Both the position numbers and the translations under genes were made by a program. The notes beneath the pieces were generated by a model. The model saw only the letters and a list, made by a program, of their open reading frames with translations, had not been told where the DNA came from and ran no database searches. From Melampsora larici-populina 98AG31 (Eukaryota > Basidiomycota > Pucciniomycetes > Pucciniales > Melampsoraceae): 14,868 bases of DNA. The stretch is taken from assembly GCF_000204055.1 (NCBI RefSeq), contig NW_006768777.1, forward strand, positions 73,018 to 87,885. Direction: 5' to 3'. Positions 7,425 through 14,868 of the stretch are shown here, in pieces (within the stretch, counting starts at the first letter, position 1; each line of letters begins with the position of its first letter).

Positions 7425-8567
7425 ACTGAGTGATTGGAAAGCTTGGAATGTCGATAATGGTGAACAAATTTTCCACCATAGGAACCAGTATTATTTTCGG
7501 GAGGCAAAGGCCGAGCGACTGATTCTGGCATAGGGCCAATGAACCGATGGAGATGGTGTAAGCAGGCAGATCCCTCCAGAGCGTTGAGAGCTCTTTGCTG
7601 AAGGTGTGGAACAAAGTATCATTACTTACTAATTCCTCAAAACAATGAACAAAGAGAGAATAAAGAAATATAGGCCTACATACCTCAGGCGAATCATCAT
7701 CAGCTTTGGGTAAATGGTTGTCAGGCTTGTGTGGGCAAGACTTTTGATTCTCGGTCTGTTTCTGTGGTGCAGATCGTAGTTTCAGTCAGAATGTGGGGTT
7801 CACCAGGCAGTTTGTTGTGAATCGATCTTTACCTTGTACTTAGGACTAGGAGGAAGCCCCATAGCCAAAAATCGTCCTTCCAAATCCACCAGAACAATAG
7901 CCTTTTCAGATTCTAAAACTCTCGGTGATTTGGACCTTTCAGATATAAGCTTCTTCAAAGAATTGATGTTTGGAAAGAGGAGGGCGAACGGTTTGGTGGT
8001 TGTTGAAGGGTTTTGGCGATGAAGGTTGAGAGTTGATTGAATTTGAAGAGCACAAGTCAGGACGTCGTGATCGCGACTGACCAGTGGAAAGAGAACATCG
8101 AAATCGTTCAGCACTATTTCTACAGAACGTGGTATGTCAGGAAGGGCCAGATGGCTGGTTTCGAATAGGAAATTGGCAACTGCGAGATCGTAGTCAATTA
8201 CTTCGGCCTTGACTTCAAAGAGCATCTGACGGACATATTGATCGACTCTAGAGTTGATGTTGTAGCAGTTGTCAAATTGATGCCCAGGTTTCTGGGGCTT
8301 AAACTTTTCAGGAAGGTGTGGTGTTCGTTTAGGAGGCTTGGAGTAAGGCTTGGAAGGCAGAGTTCGTCTAGGAGATCGAGGTTTAGGCATTGGTTGAAGA
8401 GGTAGAGGTTCCTGGTAATAAGGATGCCAGCCGTATGGAATTGAAGGCGGTGGTAAAGGTGCGGTTAGTAAAGATAGATAAAGAAGTACGATTTGGCGAT
8501 GGAGGAGGATGAACAGAAGTTGGGGTGTGGCAATTGGACTTGAACCTGTCAATCTCCATTGCCACAC
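7420..8567 (-). pseudogene. TET/JBP-like dioxygenase, N-terminal half of the same interrupted gene
   Basis: Exons on the minus strand: up to 8567-7833, 7761-7684 and 7597-7420. Introns are 7832-7762 (GTAAAG...CACAG, 71 nt) and 7683-7598 (GTATGT...TTCAG, 86 nt), all phase 0. The last exon runs into the retrotransposon and resumes at 947 in the same frame when the 5-bp target site is counted once. The first long exon has no stop back to about 8578 but also no ATG until 8390, giving a Pro- and basic-rich start (MPKPRSPRRT). From that ATG the joined gene encodes 531 residues within the window. The segment near residues 166-181 (KAIVLVDLEGRFLAMG) resembles the beta-strand region upstream of the catalytic core in fungal TET-like proteins as I remember them. 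The true start is unresolved: an upstream exon ending at 8694 may splice in. Alone, this half lacks every catalytic residue. Confidence 0.58.
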
Positions 8568-8693
8568 GGATTCACACTAGTTTACAGCCTGAACCTGTCA
8601 GAGCTGCGCACTTGAAAGAGGAAAGGAAGCTGAGAAGGTGGGTAGGAAGGTGGGAAATGAATGTGATGGTGAAGTTTGTTACTAGTTTCTTAC

Positions 8694-8818
8694 CTTTGGT
8701 TTGAGATGATTTGGTTCTTTCTAGATCGTTCGGAGGAGGCGAGGGGTTTAAGGTGCATAATGCACCTCTTGGGGTGGGTGGTCGGGTATGGAACCGTGTA
8801 GGTGGTGTGGTCGGGCAT
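8694..8818 (-). CDS. Possible first exon of the interrupted dioxygenase gene
   Basis: On the minus strand an ATG at 8818 and an in-frame ATG at 8758 open a frame that stays open to a strong donor, AG|GTAAGA, at 8694/8693. A TATAAA lies at 8872-8867, about 50 bp before the first ATG. Acceptors at 8553 (GAG|ATTGAC) or 8538 (AAG|TCC) would join this exon, phase 2, to the frame of the long exon ending at 7833. The peptide so produced contains an unusual hydrophobic stretch, so a further intron or a start at ATG 8390 is just as possible. No domain is recognisable in these residues. Confidence 0.3.
8751..8767. promoter_or_regulatory. Perfect dyad AGGTGCAT-A-ATGCACCT
   Basis: An 8-bp inverted repeat with one central base, overlapping a possible start codon (ATG 8758) of the interrupted gene. 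It could be a protein-binding site or be chance; no known factor is assigned. Confidence 0.35.
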
Positions 8819-8847
8819 ATTGGAACCGTGAGGATGGTGTGGTCGGG
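8779..8847. repeat. Three imperfect tandem units of about 30 bp
   Basis: TGGTCGGG recurs at 8779-8786, 8808-8815 and 8840-8847, and GGAACCGTG follows the first two. Spacing is 29 and 32 bp. The units lie just downstream of the TATAAA at 8872-8867 (minus strand), in the presumed 5' end of the interrupted gene. Confidence 0.6.
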
Positions 8848-8866
8848 TCTGGAGCCAGGAGTTAGG

Positions 8867-8872
8867 TTTATA
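8867..8872 (-). promoter_or_regulatory. Candidate TATA box of the interrupted gene
   Basis: TATAAA on the minus strand, 49-114 bp before the two candidate start codons at 8818 and 8758. The next gene upstream uses a similar TATAAAC. Confidence 0.4.
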
Positions 8873-8942
8873 TTAGGTATATCGCATGCTAACATCAACC
8901 TAACCTACTCGCTGGAGATTTTGCGCCCACTGCACCTTGACA

Positions 8943-8986
8943 CCGCCCTAGCTGCGCCTTAAAGCCGCCCCGGCTGCGCCTTCATG
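8943..8986. repeat. 22-bp tandem repeat, two copies
   Basis: CCGCCCTAGCTGCGCCTTAA at 8943 and CCGCCCCGGCTGCGCCTTCA at 8965 form adjacent 22-bp units, with a more diverged unit just before (about 8921-8942). It is GC-rich against its surroundings and upstream of the interrupted gene's TATA box. Confidence 0.6.
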
Positions 8987-9025
8987 ACGTCTCGACGCCT
9001 GGAAGTCGCAGATGGACAGACGTCA
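8985..9025. promoter_or_regulatory. Inverted pair of ATF/CREB-like sites
   Basis: TGACGTCT (8985-8992) and AGACGTCA (9018-9025) are reverse complements, each holding the TGACGTC core recognised by bZIP proteins of the ATF/CREB type. They lie 110-160 bp upstream of the TATA candidate of the interrupted gene. Binding is inferred from the motif only. Confidence 0.4.
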
Positions 9026-9384
9026 ATCAACAGGCGCCCTTCTATGGGAACGATGTTTGGATCTTGGGTGTACACTGTAGATGCTTTTTGTACACTCACA
9101 TTAATGTATCCTGGGACTCATTTTGTTTTTGGGGTCTACTCAAGCACGCCTGAACACTTTTCAAAACTTTTGGTAATCAACTTGTATTTCCAATTCAATG
9201 GCTAGTGATGATCTTCGTTTCGGGCAAAAGATGAAATTCACTAATATAATCCTCAAGCAATAACAAAAAGTGAAAGCAGTCTAGACAGGTTAACATCAAT
9301 GATTGATGAAGTTAGACATATATTTGGAGCGCTTTGTTTGGGTTTCAAAGTGTATAACATGTTCTTGTGATAGAATGAAATTAT
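9026..9384. other. Intergenic stretch, 3' flank of the five-exon gene
   Basis: AT-rich DNA between the stop codon of the upstream minus-strand gene and the promoter elements above. I see no convincing reading frame, RNA gene or AATAAA signal on the minus strand. Confidence 0.5.
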
Positions 9385-11167
9385 CTAAATTGGGTTCGGG
9401 TCAGATAAAGGTGTATTAGTTTTGACAACTTGGTACCTTCCAGTCTGTATATCGTCCAACCACATTTGAATTTCGTGGTTTTTGAGAGCACCAGCAGTGG
9501 CCCCTTTCGCAAGAAGGGTGGCATCGATCTTGCAGTCAGGGGAAAGTTGTACTGCCAGCTTGACATTTCCCCTGAACTTCTTCTTGGCCAGTGCTAGGTG
9601 AGGATTCGGAACTTTGGGATGAGAATCCCCAACAGTGAAGGGACCAACAAGGTGGGCGTCTGGCAAATTCACACACCAAAAAAAATTCAGCTACAGTGTA
9701 CATGGATTGGAAAAAATGGTGTGCTTACGGACTAAAGAATTCAACTGTTCACTCAGCTGGCTTCGCAAATTTTGTTGAGCAATGGCTGCAGCAGATAGTG
9801 TCTGGGTGTTGTTAACCCTAGTTCTCACTGATAATGGGGCGTGGGTTGCTGTGTGAACAAAGCACTCTAGAAGTCGCTGTTCTTTTCGTTGACTGACAGC
9901 CCATTGTTCGCATGACATGTACTCGTCTTCATACAAGGCCCGCGGTCCCTTGTTATTAGGATTCCAACATCCAAGGAACAAATGAAACTGCAGCTTGAAT
10001 TGCTGAGTCATAGTTTGGAGCTGCGGATTTAGACTAAGATTCAGTTATCTGATGAATCAACTGAGACAAGCTGTGAGTAGAGAGAGACGATCCAACCTGT
10101 TTGACAACCTTTTTTACCTCAGCCTTCATAAGTTCCTCGCGTGACCATTGTTTTGCTGAGTGTCGACTGAGATAGCCATGCTTGAAGTCGCGAGCGATTG
10201 ATGTAAGATTGGCAAGTTCTTTGAAGATCGGTACATACTTTTCTAGTTCTTCGTCAGTGAGAGGATCTTCAGGTGGGACAGCTGATTGGTGGTCCGGCTG
10301 GTTGTTAGTGTTGATTTGAGTGGAAGTACTGGTAGGTAGGCAGGCTTTGCTCAAACGCTCAAAATATATCGGACTGAATACTGTCTTCTGATCTTTTGTA
10401 TAGTCGCTCCAGGTGTTTCCCACAATCACATTTCGATTACCAAAACCTCTTGACGTTCCTTTTGGCGGCACTGTAGGTGTATTGGGTTACTATTGGGTAA
10501 GAGCTAGTTAATATTAATAAAGATATCACTGACTGTTAGTCTTGGTTGCGGTGTTGCTATAAGTCTGGTAGTTGGTATAGCCATGTGGCTCTTGGCCCAA
10601 AGGCCCTTCAAATCTGAGGAGAAAAAACGGGGGTTCAGCAACTGTAGGTTGATTGTTTGCTGGAGGGGTTTGAGCTCACATAGCTTCATCTAGATTAGAA
10701 CGGCTACAGCCAAGTGCCAGTGCCAGCATGGTCTTGTCAAGGTCGTATTTGGACTGTAAAGCTTGGGCCTCAAGTAGACCGTTTGGTGAGAGTCGGTTGT
10801 TTGTTCGAGGTTGGGCGGCAAGAATGGTTTCTGCTTTAGATTTCCCCCAGTCACTTCCAAGCTCACGGTAGTTCTGAAGAGTTGGTTTCTCAACTCCTTG
10901 GTTGGGTTTGGAACGCTTGCAAGCTGGGGGTTGAGATCGCATGTTGGCAAGGTCTCGAAGGTTATCTTGGTTGGTATTTACCCTGTCTTTGTCTTCATTT
11001 ACTTGGTCTTCATCATCCTCATCCTCATTCAGTGGTGCTTGATAATCGGATCCATCCTGGTCAGAGTCAGAGTCTGAGCCATGAGACCCGTTGAGATGGG
11101 GCTGCCGGCTTCTACCTCTGCCACCACGTCCACAGGTATTGGTCCCAGATTGAGTGTTGCGTACCAT
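9385..11167 (-). CDS. Five-exon gene, 502-aa protein with HMG-box-like segment, rust-type family of unknown function
   Basis: ATG at 11167-11165, TAG at 9387-9385. Proposed exons: 11167-10680, 10613-10534, 10470-10097, 10020-9729 and 9659-9385, with GT-AG introns of 66, 63, 76 and 69 nt and matching phases; the 1,509 nt make exactly 503 codons. The second donor (A|GTCAGT) and third (CAG|GTTGGA) are weak. The N-terminus is Arg/Gly-rich, then Asp/Glu-rich (about 30-65), with a basic cluster near CKRSKP. Residues 173-230 resemble an HMG box: an aromatic start (HGYTNYQTY), W210, and KDQKTVFSP in the last helix. The C-terminal half, ending near WLDDIQTGRYQVVKT, matches no domain I can name, but the whole recalls a large lineage-specific rust family. 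Nuclear or DNA-related action is inferred only. No stop or frameshift is seen, so the gene may be functional. It lies upstream of the broken dioxygenase gene in the same direction. Confidence 0.7.
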
Positions 11168-11175
11168 GGTGTAGT

Positions 11176-11220
11176 TGATAGTATCACAAGATGATGTGTA
11201 TGGTCTAGATGATAGTATCA
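11176..11220. promoter_or_regulatory. Two copies of dyad TGATAGTATCA
   Basis: TGATAGTATCA occurs at 11176-11186 and 11210-11220, each with 5-bp arms around one base, in a longer approximate direct repeat with period 34. They sit directly before the start codon at 11167, probably in the 5' UTR or proximal promoter. Confidence 0.5.
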
Positions 11221-11253
11221 GGATATGATGAGTGGAGTGTGGTGTGGGTTCAG

Positions 11254-11259
11254 TTTATA
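11254..11259 (-). promoter_or_regulatory. Candidate TATA box of the five-exon gene
   Basis: TATAAAC on the minus strand, about 90 bp upstream of the ATG at 11167, a reasonable distance for a fungal promoter. Confidence 0.45.
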
Positions 11260-11280
11260 ACAGTTGAATGTCCAGGATAA

Positions 11281-11655
11281 TGGTGAGAATGGGGGACAAA
11301 CGATTATGGGATGTGGGATTTGGTGATTTGGTGAGAATACGGGGATTTTGTCAAATACTCAAATGGTGAGAATTTGGTGAGTTGTAAGATTTTGAGATGG
11401 TGAGATGAGTTGGTGACTTTGGTGAGATTTGTTATCAATGGTGAGGTTCGTCTTGAGTGGTGAGATTTATCTTGAATGGTGAGATTAGTTGGTGAGTTTG
11501 ATGAGATTTGTTATCAATGGTGAGATTTGTACGTATATGGTGAGATTAGTTGGTGAGATTTGTTTTAGATGGTGAGATTTATTTGTGATGGTGAGATTTT
11601 TTTTTGATGGTGAGATTTGTATGTATATGGTGAGATTAGTTGGTGAGTTTGGTGA
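11281..11655. repeat. Degenerate TGGTGAG minisatellite
   Basis: TGGTGAG or a near copy occurs roughly 20 times. From 11458 on, the steps are mostly 19-20 bp with shorter 13- and 9-bp steps. Typical unit: TGGTGAGATTTG plus a variable tail. Larger blocks recur: TTATCAATGGTGAG at 11432 and 11511 (79 bp apart), and TGGTGAGATTAGTTGGTGAG at 11477, 11538 and 11628. The plus strand is G- and T-rich with very few C. It lies just upstream of the five-exon gene's TATA candidate. Confidence 0.85.
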
Positions 11656-12569
11656 GAAGTGGGGTATATCAAAAGTGGGACTTAGAGAATTTCGAAAATT
11701 ACCAGTAGAACGTTCTATGAGATCTAGAGAGTTCTACAGCCAGCTTTCGGACCCCCTCGGTTGATAGAAGGTACCGTATCTTCGGATATACTCGGTGCAC
11801 AAAGTAACACACAGGTGAGTTGACTAGAGGAGCGTTCCTATCAATTGTCTCGCCAGTTTTGCCAAAGGGTAGTACTTGAACTGAGTGATCCTGGCTTGTC
11901 TTGGGTATGGATTTCCTGCTCGCGACTGAAAGGATCAGATCAACATTGAAGTAACCTGATCAGCTTTTGACTCTTCTTTTTTGATGAGAATCGCTGCTGT
12001 CATCATATTCAAAATATAATTCAAACACTCCAGCTTTAGTGATTGGTAAATCAAATTGAATAGGTTTAGATGTATTGGAAGGTAGAGGTTTTTTGTGAAA
12101 TTTTGATCAATCAAATTTGCTTTGATCCCATGGGAAATTGGTAAAGAGACTCACAGCTTTCAAACTGTGTGCTCCCGCTGCAATCAGAATCCTTAACGCA
12201 TAAGGTTTGTATGGCACGGGCAAACAGATGTACTGTTCAGGTTTTTACACGGGAATGTTAAGAATTTGATATCAACCCTCTTCTCCTTATTGATGAAATG
12301 GAAAGCTTTGTGTGTGGCTGTCATGTAAAGAACAATCAGTTCAAAAGAGAGAATGCGGCTAACTGATTTTTACTTTGAAGGTGATCCATCTCTGTATCAA
12401 TTGACATTTTTCTTGCTTCTTATTGAGAATGATCACAACAGGTGAAGTAGGTAAAGTGATGAGTTCTTGAGAGAAGTTGATTTAAAATTGCTCAAACACA
12501 ACCACAGTATATAAATGATGATTCTAACAATTGTTGATAATTGTTTTTTTGATCCAATGAATTTTTTTC
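11656..12569. other. Non-coding AT-rich stretch, nothing recognised
   Basis: No frame of note on either strand and no tRNA or other RNA gene that I can support. The only local structure is GTAGAAC...GTTCTAC (11705-11737) around an AGAACGTTCT palindrome, and an AACAATTGTT palindrome near 12526. Confidence 0.5.
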
Positions 12570-12780
12570 TTGCTTGCACTCAATTTTGCATGTTGTGTTG
12601 CGTGTTGCGCCGGTTGCGCAGCACCCTGGAATGCTGCTGTCAGCTGTAGTGTTCCTTTTTTCCTCTTGTGGGTGTTGCGCTACCGGTCCTCCAAATTTTC
12701 CATTTTTTTCAAAGAGCTACGCTGCGCTGGATTGGCCTGTTGTGGTGCGCAGTGTTGCTTACCCAGTGTTGTTTAGCAGG
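12570..12780. other. GC-richer island with repeated TTGCGC words
   Basis: TTGCGC and related words recur (for example TTGCGCCGGTTGCGCA near 12605) in a patch richer in GC than its surroundings. Short open frames exist but none looks like protein. It may be a decayed repeat; I cannot name it. Confidence 0.3.
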
Positions 12781-12843
12781 ATTGTTTTCTTCAAACACTT
12801 CCATGTAGGCCAGTATAAATCCCTTTTTTTGAGCTGATGAGAA

Positions 12844-13089
12844 GTCGGCCACCTGTTGGACCAGAAGGTTGCACTCGTGATAGGTCAAATCAGTGCTGGT
12901 AACTTGTTGGAGAAAGGGAGTGAAGTGGGCAAGGTGGTGACTTTCTTCAAGCCCTCACATCCATGTAATTTGAATTTGAATCCAGTGGTGGAGTACCTCA
13001 CTGCACATCAAAGTTGTGAGAAGATAGCCATGATGAAAAAACTGATAGGTGACATTCAAAAGAAGGCCACCCAAATACACCTTCCCTAA
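12844..13089 (+). pseudogene. Possible coding fragment, unknown protein
   Basis: About 80 codons are open on the plus strand, from just after two TGA codons near 12838 to the TAA at 13087-13089, with no ATG near the start. The peptide has plausible composition (for example PVVEYLTAHQSCEKIAMMKK) and little low complexity. No domain is recognised. It could be an exon or a gene remnant, perhaps belonging with the plus-strand 3' fragment at 13375-13470, but no splice pair was convincing. Confidence 0.25.
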
Positions 13090-13362
13090 TTGGTCCCTTT
13101 GGACTAACTGCTTGGACATCCAATTGGTCTGGAAACTGACGTGGACATTCAACCCCAGAAGTGAGGTTGATAAAAACCTGAGACTGTGACCAAATCATGT
13201 CAAATCAGGAATAACTAGATTGTCAGCAAACTGGTGCACATGATGATGATAGAAACCTTACATACTTTCCCCAATTCATAAGCTCCATGCACAGTCCCCA
13301 TCACAAGTCACTGGCAGGCCAGCGCACCCCACTGACCTTATTAAGTTACAAGAAAGTTATGC
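13090..13362. other. Stretch without recognised features
   Basis: AT-rich DNA between the coding-like fragment and the inverted repeat pair. I see no RNA gene or clear frame. Confidence 0.4.
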
Positions 13363-13366
13363 ACTG

Positions 13367-13485
13367 TAAACATTATACATTATCCCCAAGTGAAACTGGT
13401 GAAATGATGATTATTGTAGTTTGCCATAAAAAGATCTATCACTGCACACCTGAGCCATGAATTAACACCCACACTACATATGTGC
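13367..13485 (+). repeat. Duplicated gene 3' end, plus-strand copy
   Basis: This stretch matches the reverse complement of 13982-14093 over about 110 bp. The longest identical block starts TGTAAACATTATACATTATC. In the shared frame it reads CKHYTLSPSETGEMM...YHCTPEP and ends TGA; the other copy reads the same with about eight substitutions and ends TAG. No indel falls in the coding part; a 5-bp indel lies at the stop. Similarity continues weakly into the 3' flank, to a TCATGTACA near 13512. Confidence 0.7.
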
Positions 13486-13608
13486 AACAAGTTGAGTAAA
13501 CTGATAGCTATCATGTACATACAGTTTGGCTCAGTTCCCTGCTCATCTGAAGAAGTAAATCACATGTGATACATTGTGTAACCTTTCCCAGTTTGGCAAA
13601 ATTGTCCT

Positions 13609-13747
13609 AAGAATTGACTACATATACCTCCATAGCTGCTCAGGCAATACTCTGATATTCATGCAACAGTAACAGAAAGAGTGTTACATGAAGTTTAGTT
13701 AATGGAATTACACCAAACCTATGAGTCAGTGTATGTAGTCAATTTTT
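13609..13747. repeat. Weak short inverted repeat
   Basis: AAGAATTGACTACAT (13609-13623) and ATGTAGTCAATTTTT (13733-13747) pair in 14 of 15 bases, about 110 bp apart, within the spacer between the two gene 3' ends. It might be the tips of a decayed foldback element, but no target duplication is seen. Confidence 0.35.
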
Positions 13748-13981
13748 GGAACACTTTTGTCACACCAAAAAAAATACATAAGGTATTACAGATGATCTAC
13801 TCATTCAGAGGAGCCAATAGCTGAGCAGCTTTGTATGTACACGTCCCCACGCCTAGGAATTGTAATCATTGGGTTTGGGACAAACCCTGGCCCCACCGCT
13901 GCAAAACTTGAATGATTATGTAAATCACTTGGAGGGGACTGTACATGAAAGCTTCCAATTTTTCCATCCTACTGCAAACAT

Positions 13982-14093
13982 GTAGTGTGGGTGCTATGGC
14001 TCAGGTGTGCAGTGATACATATTTCCATGACAAACTACAATCTTGATCATTTTCCCATTCTCACTTGGGGATAATGTATAATGTTTACAATGA
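13982..14093 (-). repeat. Duplicated gene 3' end, minus-strand copy
   Basis: The inverted partner of 13367-13485. The arms are separated by about 500 bp. This copy has the longer open frame leading into it. The homology ends abruptly just 5' of TGTAAACATT on the coding strand, where upstream sequences of the two copies no longer match. Confidence 0.7.
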
Positions 14094-14320
14094 TGCAATG
14101 GATATTGAGTGGATATCATCCCTTTATTGAGACTTTGTTGAGGAGTGGTTGGGATACCATCAAAATTGAGATGATGGCATATGACATCATAAAACTGTAC
14201 AAAACTGTTCCTGTATTTCCCCACCAAAAAGATGTAGTCTACACCAGGGGGTAAACTTCCTTGGCCTTGAATGATTCTGGAAGAACCAAGACAGAGTGGT
14301 CCCAGTAACAAAACTGTGGA
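13994..14320 (-). pseudogene. Possible 3' exon of an unknown gene
   Basis: An open minus-strand frame of about 105 codons ends at TAG (13996-13994). It has no ATG at its start; acceptor-like sequences TTCTCCACAG (about 14318) and CTTCCAG (about 14277) suggest an exon. The peptide includes GVDYIFLVGKYRNSFVQFYD and ends YHCTPEP. The last 31 codons are shared with the inverted copy at 13375-13470. I recognise no family. The two copies differ largely by amino-acid-changing substitutions, which does not argue for strong constraint. Confidence 0.3.
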
Positions 14321-14554
14321 GAACCTTGTGATAATCAGTCACTTTCAACGGGTTTTGCAAGTTCAAAACAAGCAAAGATCATAGTCAAAGATGGTATGAA
14401 GGTTGGTCAAGACTTTGATGATAAAACACCTTGAGCCAAGTTCAAGCATCTAGTTGTGATGTGATGTGTTCCACTTTGTCGTTCTTTGCTTGGCTGAGCT
14501 GTCAATCAATGGATCAAGCACTCTTCAATACAGCTTACTTTTTGGTGACTGCTA

Positions 14555-14643
14555 CAGTCATTTAAGAAAAGCTTGCCCCAAATTGCCCGCAAAACTCAAG
14601 CGAATTGGCGGGGAATTTGGGGCAAGCTCTTCTTAAATGACTG
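14555..14643. mobile_element. Foldback MITE with TA target duplication (Tc1/mariner-pogo type)
   Basis: Including the flanking TA, arms 14553-14590 and 14608-14645 are reverse complements in 36 of 38 bases around a 17-nt loop. The tips read TA|CAGTCATTTAAGAA and end ACTG|TA. TA target duplication with CAGT-like ends fits non-autonomous Tc1/mariner or pogo relatives. The 89-bp unit has no coding capacity and is nearly all hairpin. Superfamily is inferred from tips and target site only. Confidence 0.75.
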
Positions 14644-14645
14644 TA

Positions 14646-14868
14646 CATGATGGGAGCCTTTTTTTGTTCCTCCTGGACAGGCTCTGGACACATCTCAAAA
14701 CTGTTACCCTGTCAATCCTAGGTTTGGAATGTGCCACTTACCCTGTGGTGTATTGACATTCAGACTTGATGAAATCCCACATGGACTTAACCACCAACTC
14801 CCATTAACCTTCATCATGTAAATTGACTGAGTTATTGAGGTTTAAAAAAAATCACAGACAAGTAATAC
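14646..14868. other. Right edge, nothing recognised
   Basis: AT-rich sequence without a convincing frame, repeat or RNA gene. Confidence 0.4.

Noticed and set aside
8572..8898. A 108-codon minus-strand frame read as one exon
   Set aside because: It runs through a strong GTAAGA donor at 8693 and tandem repeats. Only the part before the donor is plausible as an exon, and in a different frame.
10811..11094. Plus-strand frames of 70-88 codons opposite exon 1 of the five-exon gene
   Set aside because: They are antisense shadows of the acidic, low-complexity coding exon.
1..11167. A KDZ-type DNA transposon carrying the TET/JBP-like gene
   Set aside because: Such linkage is described in basidiomycetes, but no KDZ transposase or terminal repeats are visible in this window.
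11705..11737. Heat-shock-like element AGAACGTTCT within a GTAGAAC/GTTCTAC inverted repeat
   Set aside because: It is a single GAAnnTTC pair over 500 bp from the nearest start codon, with a minisatellite between; chance is likely.
12130..12200. A tRNA-like patch around CAGCTTTCAAACTGTG
   Set aside because: It forms a possible anticodon-arm-like hairpin, but there are no matching D-arm, T-arm or acceptor stem.
12955..13198. Minus-strand frames of about 65 codons
   Set aside because: They overlap the plus-strand coding-like fragment, lack a supported start and have His/Trp-rich peptides without family resemblance.

Overview
The window looks like a piece of a rust fungus genome (Pucciniales, most likely Puccinia or a close relative). 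The basis is AT-leaning DNA, compact genes with 63-96 nt GT-AG introns, a complete Ty3/Gypsy-type LTR retrotransposon, and two gene types that I recognise from memory as expanded in rusts. No database was consulted, so the species is not fixed.

Layout. Positions 1-952 and 7420 to about 8820 (minus strand) are two halves of one gene for a TET/JBP-like 2-oxoglutarate/Fe(II) dioxygenase; its 3' end lies beyond the left edge. The gene is cut inside a coding exon by a 6,467-bp retrotransposon at 953-7419 on the plus strand, antisense to the gene. The element has 405-bp LTRs that read identical, a CGGGG target duplication on both sides, one intact Gag-Pol frame (first ATG 1581, stop 6587, 1,668 aa), a polypurine tract, and no obvious tRNA primer site. 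Counting the target site once, the two host halves rejoin in the same frame with phase-compatible introns, so the insertion looks recent.

Positions 8820-9384 hold the presumed promoter region of the broken gene, with small tandem repeats and two TGACGTC motifs, followed by the 3' flank of the next gene. Positions 9385-11167 (minus strand) hold an apparently intact five-exon gene for a 502-aa protein with an acidic N-terminus and an HMG-box-like segment. Its upstream region has a TATA box, two copies of a dyad motif and a degenerate TGGTGAG minisatellite (11281-11655).

From 11656 to the end the sequence is mostly non-coding. It contains a weak coding-like fragment (12844-13089), two inverted copies of one gene 3' end (about 13367-13485 and 13982-14093), and an 89-bp foldback MITE flanked by TA (14555-14643).

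Functional view: the retrotransposon supplies its own capsid, protease, reverse transcriptase/RNase H and integrase. The interrupted gene would have encoded a putative nucleic-acid base-oxidising enzyme. The intact minus-strand gene is a candidate nuclear protein of unknown role. There is no evidence that the two host genes act together beyond lying in the same orientation.
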